A stretch of 64,000 bases of DNA from an uncultured Oscillospiraceae bacterium (GTDB lineage: Bacteria; Bacillota; Clostridia; Oscillospirales; Oscillospiraceae), in the NCBI GenBank assembly GCA_947626345.1, contig CANQSF010000007.1, positions 26,199-90,198 on the forward strand, written 5' to 3'. Under the pieces are notes generated by a model. The model was not told where the DNA came from, did not search any database, and was given only the letters and a program-made list of their open reading frames with translations. Below are positions 57,049 through 64,000 of this stretch, piece by piece (within the stretch, counting starts at the first letter, position 1; every line of letters starts with the position of its first letter). Made by a program: the position numbers and the translations under genes.

Positions 57049-58071
57049 ATGAAAAGCTCCGTTTTTCTTGGCAACGGCAAGTTTGAGGTCCGGGACGTGG
57101 TCCTGCCGGAGCCCGGGCCCGGCGAGGTGACCGTGCGGGTGGCCGCCTGCGGCGTGTGCGGCACGGACGTACACATCTACCACGGGGACAAGGGCTCCGC
57201 GGATGTGACGCCGCCGGTCATCCTGGGCCACGAGATCGCCGGCGTGGTGGAAAAGCTGGGCCCGGGCGTGACCGGCCTGGCCGTGGGCGAGCACGTGGCG
57301 GTGGACCCCAACATATACTGCGGCCGGTGCCGGGGCTGCCGGTCCGGGAAAAAGCACATGTGCGATAACCTGTTCGCCATCGGCGTCAACCGGGACGGCG
57401 GCTTCGCCGAGGCGTGCGTGGTGCCCCAGACCCAGTGCATCCCCCTGTCGCCGGAGGTGCCCCTGCGCTACGGCGCCATGGCGGAGCCGCTGGCCTGCTG
57501 CCTGCACGGCATCGACCTGGCGGGCATCCGGCCGGGGCAGGACGTATGCGTCATCGGCGGCGGGGCCATCGGGCTGATGCTGCTGCAGCTGGCGAAGCTG
57601 TCCGGCGCGGCCAAAGTGGCCCTGAGCGAGCCCGACGGCGTGAAGCGCGAAACCGCCCTGCGCCTGGGCGCGGACGGGGCGATCGACCCCATCCACGAGG
57701 ACCTGAACGGCCGGCTGGAGGCCATTTTCGGCGCCCCCGGCGCGGATGCGGTCATCGAGTGCGCCGGGGTGCTCTCCGCCACGGAGCAGGCCTTCTCCGC
57801 CGCCCGGCGGGGGGCCACGGTGGTGCTGTTCAGCGTGCCCAAGCCCGGGGCGAAATACCCCCTGTCCCTGGAGGACGTGTATAAGAAAGAGCTGACCATC
57901 CGCGGCTCCTTCATCAACCCCGACACCCAGGCCCGGGCGGTGGCGCTGATCAACGCCGGCCGGATCGATCTGGACCCCATCATCACCCACTCCTTCCCCG
58001 TGGAGAAGCTGGAGGAGGCCATCCTCACCCAGATGAGCCCCGGGTCCATCAAGGTCATCATCGAGCCCTGA
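57049..58071 (+). CDS. zinc-dependent medium-chain alcohol/polyol dehydrogenase
   Basis: Protein of 340 residues of the sorbitol/threonine dehydrogenase group. Catalytic zinc ligands Cys37 (ACGVCGTD), His61-Glu62 (GHEIAG); structural zinc Cys91, Cys94, Cys97 and Cys105 (CGRCRGCRSGKKHMC). The NAD(P) loop is VIGGGAIGLMLLQLAK. It begins 25 bases after the second sulfatase, with GGAAAGGAG upstream. It probably oxidises a secondary alcohol of the desulfated compound to a ketone, which the isomerase of the divergent operon could then process. Confidence 0.93.
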   Translation: MKSSVFLGNGKFEVRDVVLPEPGPGEVTVRVAACGVCGTDVHIYHGDKGSADVTPPVILGHEIAGVVEKLGPGVTGLAVGEHVAVDPNIYCGRCRGCRSGKKHMCDNLFAIGVNRDGGFAEACVVPQTQCIPLSPEVPLRYGAMAEPLACCLHGIDLAGIRPGQDVCVIGGGAIGLMLLQLAKLSGAAKVALSEPDGVKRETALRLGADGAIDPIHEDLNGRLEAIFGAPGADAVIECAGVLSATEQAFSAARRGATVVLFSVPKPGAKYPLSLEDVYKKELTIRGSFINPDTQARAVALINAGRIDLDPIITHSFPVEKLEEAILTQMSPGSIKVIIEP

Positions 58072-58099
58072 CCGGGGCCCGAGACGCAGACACAAGAAA

Positions 58100-58124
58100 A
58101 CAGCGGCCCGTTTCGGGCCGCTGT
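58100..58124. terminator. bidirectional terminator between the dehydrogenase and pulA
   Basis: Stem ACAGCGGCCCG/CGGGCCGCTGT with a three-base loop; followed by CTCTTTG on the plus strand and by TTTTCTTG on the minus strand. Confidence 0.85.
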
Positions 58125-58170
58125 CTCTTTGCTGTTTTCTGTTGTGTATCTGTGTCTCTGTCGGGAGGGA

Positions 58171-60777
58171 TCAGTCGGCGCTCCTGACCAGCACCATGGC
58201 GGAGATGGGCTCCACGTCCGCCGTGCCGGTGAGGGTGTACAGCGCCTCGGTGCCCGCCTGCTCGCCGTCCACGCACACGTCCCAGCTGCCCTCGGGCAGG
58301 GCGATCTGCTGGGCCTCGGCGCTGGCGTTGAAGATGATGAACAGCCCCTCGGAGCTCTCGCCGTTCACGCCGCCGGCGATCTGCATGGCCACCACGCCCT
58401 TGGGCAGATCCTCCACCGCCGTCACGCTCTGCTGCACCTGCTCGGCGTCGGTCAGCCGCAGGGCCGGATGGGCCTTGCGGAAGGCGATGAGGCCCTTGTA
58501 GTAGGCGAACACGTCGCTGTACTCCTCTTCCTCCAGCGTGGACCACTTCAGGCTGTTGACGCTGTCGGTGGCGTTGTAGCTGTTGGAGTTGAAGGAGCCG
58601 TCCTCATTGGTCTTGGTGCGGAGCATCTCCTCGCCCGACTGCAGGAAGGGGATGCCCTCCGCCGTCATGTAGATGGCCGCCGCCAGATCGTTCATGCGGA
58701 TCATATCCTCCCGGGAGGCGTCCGGCGCGCCCAGGGCGATGCGGTCGATGAGGGTGTTGTTGTCGTGGCAGGAGGCGTAATTGACGGTCTGGCTGGGAGA
58801 GGTGCACCAGCTGGTCAGACCCGTGAAGCACTCGGCGATGGTCCGCTCCTTCCCCGGCGCGCCGGAGACGAAGCCGGGGTCGTGGTTGAACACGCTGCCC
58901 TTGATGGCGTCCCGGATGGTGTCGCTGAAGTAGGCGAAGCCCGGCGTCTCGGCGGAGTTGGTCTGCGTGGCCAGCGTCACGCCCGGCTTGGTGACCTTGG
59001 TGTCCATGGTCCAGCCCTCGCCGTAGAAGATCACGTCGGGATGGTCCTCGTGGACCTCCTCCACGATCTGGTTGACCGTCTCGGTGTCCAGGATGCCCAC
59101 CAGGTCGAAGCGGAAGCCGTCGATGTGGTATTCGTCCGCCCAGTACTTGACGGAGTCCACGATGTATTTGCGCACCATGCTCCGCTCCGAGGCGGTGTCG
59201 TTGCCGCAGCCGGAGGCGCTGGAGTAATTGCCGTTATCATCGATGCGGGAGAAATAGCCCGGCACGATCCGGTTGAAGCAGAAGTTCTCGGCGCTCTGCA
59301 CGTGGTTGTACACCACGTCCATCACCACGCTGATGCCGTTGTCATGCAGGGCCTTGACCATCTGCTTCATCTCGCTCACCCGCACGGCCCCGTCGGTGGG
59401 ATCGGTGGAATAGGAGCCCTCCGGCACGTTGTAGTTCACCGGATCGTAGCCCCAGTTGAACTGCTCCTCGTCCAGGCGCGTCTCATCCACGGAGCCGAAA
59501 TCATAGATCGGCAGCAGGTGCACGTGGGTGACGCCCAGCTCCTTGATGTGGTCCAGGCCCGTGGAGACCCCGCCGGGGGTCTTGGTGCCGGTCTCGGTCA
59601 GGCCCAGGAACTTGCCCTTGTTCTCGATGCCGGAGCTCTCGTCCACCGACAGGTCCCGCACATGCAGCTCATAGATGATCGCGTCGTTGTAGGTCATGCC
59701 GGCGTTGGGGTCCGCGTCCTCCTCCCAGCCCTCCGGGTCGGTGGCGTCCAGGTCGATGACCATGGCCCGCTCGCCGTTGACGCCGGTGGTCCGGGCGTAG
59801 GGGTCGCATGCCTCGTTCACCTGGCCGGCCACCTCCACCGAATAGGTGTAGTAGGTCCCGTTCAGGTCGCCCTCTTTTTCCGCCACCCAGGTACCGTTCT
59901 CGTCCGCCTCCATGGGCAGCTGCTCGATGAGGTCGTCCTCCCCGGCCGCGCCGCCTTCATAGAGGTTCACCGACACGGCCTGGGCCGTGGGCGCCCACAC
60001 CCGGAAGGTGGTCTTCTCCTCCGTCCACACGGCGCCCAGATCGTCGCCGTCATAGGTGTAGGCCTGCTCAAATTTCTCAGTAGAAAACACGTTCGGCATG
60101 GTGATCGGATACTCCGTCCCGTTGAATATCAGCTGGTAGGACTGGCCGTCCTCCAGCGCCTGCTCCAGCGTCAGGACATATTCCCCGTCGCCGGCCTGCT
60201 CCGCCGACGCCACGGGGATGGCCGTCCCGTCCGCGGCGCACACCTGGAACGCCTCCGCCGGCTCGCCGTCCACGGCGCCCGTGGTCGTCACGGTGACCGC
60301 GGCGGCCTCGCCGTCATACGCCGCCCCGGACACCAGCACGCCGGTGGCCACATCGTCCCCGTCCTCCCGGGTGTAGCCCTCCACGCCGGACTCCACATAG
60401 ATATGCACAGTGCCGGCCGTCACGTCCGGCAGCTCGATGAACTGGTCGGCGTCTATGTCCTTCTTCGTCCAGCTGCCGCCGCCCTGGCGGACGATGAAGC
60501 CCACCTTGGTGACGCCCGCCGGCACCGGGATGGTGGCCACCATCTGGCCGTCCTCCTCGGCGAAGGGATAGCCGGCGCCCTCCTTCCCGTCGGGCCAGGC
60601 CCACACGTCCCAGTCGTCATAGTTGCCGTCCGGGCGGTCGTAGTGCAGCTTGATCACCACGCCGCCGCTGGCGGCAGCGGCGGGCGCCATGCCGCCGAAC
60701 GCGGCCGTGACCAGCAGGATCAGCGCGAGGATCGCGCTGGCTCCCCGCCGGGCCCAGCGTCTTTTGTTTCGTGTCAT
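58171..60777 (-). CDS. pulA: secreted type I pullulanase
   Basis: Debranching enzyme that hydrolyses alpha-1,6 links in pullulan and limit dextrins. Protein of 868 residues. Signal peptide to about residue 37 (ending AAAASG). Residues 38-135 form a CBM41 starch-binding domain (VIKLHYDRPDGNYDDWDVWAWPDG). A second beta domain and a CBM48 (TTFRVWAPTAQAVSVNLYEGG) precede the GH13 barrel with YNWGYDPVNYNVPEGSYSTDP, VVMDVVYNHV, FRFDLVGILD (nucleophile Asp) and IFYGEGW (acid Glu). It follows the maltodextrin importer genes on the same strand after a hairpin. Cell attachment is not evident, so it is probably released. Confidence 0.95.
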   Translation of the reverse strand: MTRNKRRWARRGASAILALILLVTAAFGGMAPAAAASGGVVIKLHYDRPDGNYDDWDVWAWPDGKEGAGYPFAEEDGQMVATIPVPAGVTKVGFIVRQGGGSWTKKDIDADQFIELPDVTAGTVHIYVESGVEGYTREDGDDVATGVLVSGAAYDGEAAAVTVTTTGAVDGEPAEAFQVCAADGTAIPVASAEQAGDGEYVLTLEQALEDGQSYQLIFNGTEYPITMPNVFSTEKFEQAYTYDGDDLGAVWTEEKTTFRVWAPTAQAVSVNLYEGGAAGEDDLIEQLPMEADENGTWVAEKEGDLNGTYYTYSVEVAGQVNEACDPYARTTGVNGERAMVIDLDATDPEGWEEDADPNAGMTYNDAIIYELHVRDLSVDESSGIENKGKFLGLTETGTKTPGGVSTGLDHIKELGVTHVHLLPIYDFGSVDETRLDEEQFNWGYDPVNYNVPEGSYSTDPTDGAVRVSEMKQMVKALHDNGISVVMDVVYNHVQSAENFCFNRIVPGYFSRIDDNGNYSSASGCGNDTASERSMVRKYIVDSVKYWADEYHIDGFRFDLVGILDTETVNQIVEEVHEDHPDVIFYGEGWTMDTKVTKPGVTLATQTNSAETPGFAYFSDTIRDAIKGSVFNHDPGFVSGAPGKERTIAECFTGLTSWCTSPSQTVNYASCHDNNTLIDRIALGAPDASREDMIRMNDLAAAIYMTAEGIPFLQSGEEMLRTKTNEDGSFNSNSYNATDSVNSLKWSTLEEEEYSDVFAYYKGLIAFRKAHPALRLTDAEQVQQSVTAVEDLPKGVVAMQIAGGVNGESSEGLFIIFNASAEAQQIALPEGSWDVCVDGEQAGTEALYTLTGTADVEPISAMVLVRSAD

Positions 60778-60848
60778 GCTCTCTCCGTCCTTTCATCAAA
60801 AGTCATGGTCTTGCGCGGACCGCTCCCGGCCGCGGCTTTGGCAGACAA

Positions 60849-60880
60849 AGGGGCTGTGGCCGCCAACGGTCACAGCCCCT
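60849..60880 (-). terminator. hairpin between msmX and pulA
   Basis: AGGGGCTGTG.CC/GG.CACAGCCCCT stem with a six-base loop, followed on the minus strand by TTTGTC. A weak terminator, allowing partial read-through from the importer genes into pulA. Confidence 0.55.
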
Positions 60881-60896
60881 CTTTTGCGTGATGGGA

Positions 60897-62018
<1,122 letters not shown>

Positions 62019-62039
62019 TATCCTTTAGCTCCTTTCATA

Positions 62040-62900
62040 TCAACCTTTGACGGCGCCGCCGGTAACGCCCTCAACGTAGTACTTCTGCAGGCACAGGAAC
62101 AGGATGGTCACCGGAACGGCAACGATCACGCCGCCCGCGCAGAAGGTGGTGTACATCCTGGCGATCTGGTCATTGGTCAGCCAGCTGTACATACCGACAG
62201 CCACGTTGTAGCCGGAGGAGGTGCCGAAAGCCACGTAACGGGCGAACACGAAGTCGCCCCAGGGGCCCATGAAGGCGGTCAGGATGGTGTAGATCACGAT
62301 GGGCTTCGCCAGCGGCAGGATGATCTTGTACAGCACCTGGAACCGGGTGGCCCCGTCCACACGGGCCGCCTCGTCCAGCGACTTGGGGATGGTGTCGAAG
62401 AAGCCCTTGGACACATAGTAGCCCATGCCGGAGGACGCCACGCTCACCAGGATCAGGCCGGGCACCGCGTTGGCCTGGGTCAGGCCCAGGTCGCTCAGCA
62501 CACGGTACAGGATGATCATGGTCAGCATCCCGGGGAACATGCCCAGGATGAGCATGAAGCGCATCAGGGGCCCGCGCAGCTTGAAGCGGAAGCGGGACAG
62601 CGTGTAGCTCATGCACAGCTGGATGATGGTGATGAACACCGCCGCGGCCAGCGCGATGATGAAGGTGTTCAGATACCACCGCTTGAAGTCGGAGTTCCAC
62701 AGGTTGATGTAGTTCTGCCAGCCCCACTCATGGGGGATGACGTAGCCCACCTGATAGGTGGATTCCACGCGGAAGGACTGCAGCACGATGAAAATGAAGG
62801 GAAGCAGCCAGATAATGCTGATGATGATGAGGAGAATGTAGATGGTGGTGTTGCTGATCCGGTTCAGGGTCCGCAGACCCATATGACGTTTTTCATTCAT
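62040..62900 (-). CDS. malG: maltodextrin ABC transporter permease MalG
   Basis: Inner-membrane permease of 286 residues with six helices. The EAA loop reads DEAARVDGATRFQVLYKIILPLAKP. The ATG at 62900 overlaps the malF stop (TGATG) and has GGAGG ten bases upstream; a GTG one codon earlier is possible. Works with MalF, the ATPase and a binding protein (not in the window) to import maltodextrins. Confidence 0.93.
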   Translation of the reverse strand: MNEKRHMGLRTLNRISNTTIYILLIIISIIWLLPFIFIVLQSFRVESTYQVGYVIPHEWGWQNYINLWNSDFKRWYLNTFIIALAAAVFITIIQLCMSYTLSRFRFKLRGPLMRFMLILGMFPGMLTMIILYRVLSDLGLTQANAVPGLILVSVASSGMGYYVSKGFFDTIPKSLDEAARVDGATRFQVLYKIILPLAKPIVIYTILTAFMGPWGDFVFARYVAFGTSSGYNVAVGMYSWLTNDQIARMYTTFCAGGVIVAVPVTILFLCLQKYYVEGVTGGAVKG

Positions 62901-64000
62901 CACTGGTAATCCTCCTCGTTCTTAATAGACGGCAGCACGTTGTAGACCACCAGGGAGATCAGCGCCACCACCACGAACACCATGATGCCGACCACGGAGG
63001 CCAGGTAGTACTGGCTCTCGGCGCCGGTGGTGATCTTGAACAGCCACGTGATCAGCAAGTCCGTGTAGCCCACGGAGCCTGCCGCGCCCGAGGCCGCCGG
63101 GTTCGTGGGCGCGCCGCCGGTCAGCAGATAGATGACGTTGAAGTTGTTCATGTTGCCGGTGAAGCTGGTGAGCAGATAGGGACCGGTGATGAACAGCATG
63201 TAGGGCAGGGTGATCTTCCGGTACTGCTGCCAGGCATTGGCGCCGTCGATGCGGGCGGATTCGTACAGGTCCGCAGGGATGTTCATCAGGATGCCGGTGG
63301 TGATCAGCATCAGGTAGGGGATGCCGACCCAGATATTGATCACGATGACCGACACGCGGGCCCATGTGGGATCCTCCCAGAACGGCAGCGGTTCTTTGAT
63401 CCACCCCAGATTCATCAGCGACAGGTTGATCAGGCCGTTGCGCGCGAACATCTTGCCCACGTACAGCAGGGAGATGAACTGGGGGATGGCCACGGTCATG
63501 ACCAGGATGGTCCGCCACATCTTCTTCAGGCGGATGCCCTTCTTGTTGATCATCATGGCCACGCCCATGCCCAGGAAGTAGTTGGTGAAGGTGGCCAGGA
63601 AGGCCCAGATCAGCGTCCAGACCAGGATCTCGCCGAAGGTGGCGGAATAGGACTGGCCGCCGCCGGAGCCGGCCGACCAGGACAGCAGCGTGTTGAAGTT
63701 GTCCAGGCCCACCCAGGTGAACAGGTTGTTGGAGAAACCGTTGTGGGCGCCGTCGTAGTTGGTGAAGGCCACCAGCACCATGAACACGATGGGCATGACG
63801 GTGAACACCAGGATGCCGGTCATGGGCAGGGCGAGCAGCGTGGCGTGGAAGTTTTCGTCCACCATGGAACGCAGATCGTCCTTGCTCCCCTTCAGCTTCT
63901 TGCCGGAGCGCAGGATCTGCTCGGAGATCTTGTTCTGCTTCACGTTCACCCGCCAGGTGTAGATGAAGGCGATGATGAAGAAGATGGTGAGCACGCCGTA
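62900..64000 (-). CDS. malF: maltodextrin ABC transporter permease MalF (5' end beyond window)
   Basis: Permease with the EAA loop YESARIDGANAWQQYRKITLPYM (about 100 residues from the end). The frame is open to the window edge. A GTG at 63994 could start it, but it falls inside what looks like the first helix (GVLTIFFIIAFIYTW), and MalF proteins of Firmicutes are about 430 residues, so the true start probably lies beyond 64000. 367 codons are seen. Coupled to malG by start-stop overlap. The gene for the binding protein should lie upstream. Confidence 0.93.
   Translation of the reverse strand, partial: YGVLTIFFIIAFIYTWRVNVKQNKISEQILRSGKKLKGSKDDLRSMVDENFHATLLALPMTGILVFTVMPIVFMVLVAFTNYDGAHNGFSNNLFTWVGLDNFNTLLSWSAGSGGGQSYSATFGEILVWTLIWAFLATFTNYFLGMGVAMMINKKGIRLKKMWRTILVMTVAIPQFISLLYVGKMFARNGLINLSLMNLGWIKEPLPFWEDPTWARVSVIVINIWVGIPYLMLITTGILMNIPADLYESARIDGANAWQQYRKITLPYMLFITGPYLLTSFTGNMNNFNVIYLLTGGAPTNPAASGAAGSVGYTDLLITWLFKITTGAESQYYLASVVGIMVFVVVALISLVVYNVLPSIKNEEDYQ

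Overview
The window looks like part of the chromosome of a GC-rich, anaerobic, spore-forming gut Clostridium of the Oscillospiraceae type (Flavonifractor, Oscillibacter or Lawsonibacter relatives). The support is the spoIIGA-sigE pair and spoIIID (endospore formation), AGGAGG-type ribosome binding sites, sigma-A promoters with 17-bp spacers, oxygen-sensitive radical SAM enzymes including an anaerobic sulfatase maturase, and very GC-rich Firmicute-like proteins. The genus is an inference. I saw no rRNA, tRNA, CRISPR array, insertion sequence or prophage.

Layout. 1-4326 (minus): housekeeping operon pyrH-frr-uppS-dxr-rseP. 4476-5998 (plus): spoIIGA-sigE. 6066-14639 (minus): a 2796-residue repeat-rich surface protein with an 11-G tract near its 5' end, followed by a 56-residue membrane protein. 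15173-18141 (plus): spoIIID, a methionine gamma-lyase-like PLP enzyme, a DMT-type permease and a SnoaL-like protein. 18484-21174: BlaI repressor and M56/BlaR1-like membrane protease behind three palindromic operators. 21244-24727 (minus): an ammonium transporter fused to a P-II domain, with a leader hairpin that looks like an attenuator, and a MATE exporter. 25049-30874: malQ, a tyrosine phosphatase, nth, rarA, a YflT-like protein and a radical SAM protein. 31033-34493: two small clusters of HTH regulators, lipoproteins and a membrane protein. 34545-37860: greA and the one-carbon operon folC-fchA-folD. 37853-43834: a LysR regulator divergent from a membrane protein, a 928-residue Fe-S/flavin oxidoreductase, hypA and hypB. 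43909-46779 (minus): an M20 peptidase with a two-protein putative transporter. 47016-58071: a ROK regulator and a locus for sulfated compounds (TctCBA importer, sugar isomerase/epimerase, anSME, two sulfatases, a zinc dehydrogenase). 58171-64000 (minus): maltodextrin genes malF-malG-msmX-pulA.

How the genes work together. The best candidates for undescribed systems are (i) LysR / membrane protein / oxidoreductase / HypA / HypB at 37853-43834, where nickel-insertion chaperones are translationally coupled to an electron-transfer flavoprotein with no hydrogenase subunit nearby, and (ii) the organosulfate locus at 47016-58071, where a tripartite tricarboxylate-type importer could feed two sulfatases that lack signal peptides and depend on a co-encoded maturase. 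Other points of note: the G11 tract that could phase-vary the giant surface protein, a FolD that appears to lack the lysine and glutamine needed for cyclohydrolase activity next to a separate FchA-like protein, and dispersed two-hairpin elements whose second stem changes sequence but keeps pairing.

All calls come from reading the sequence; family names are recalled, not searched.
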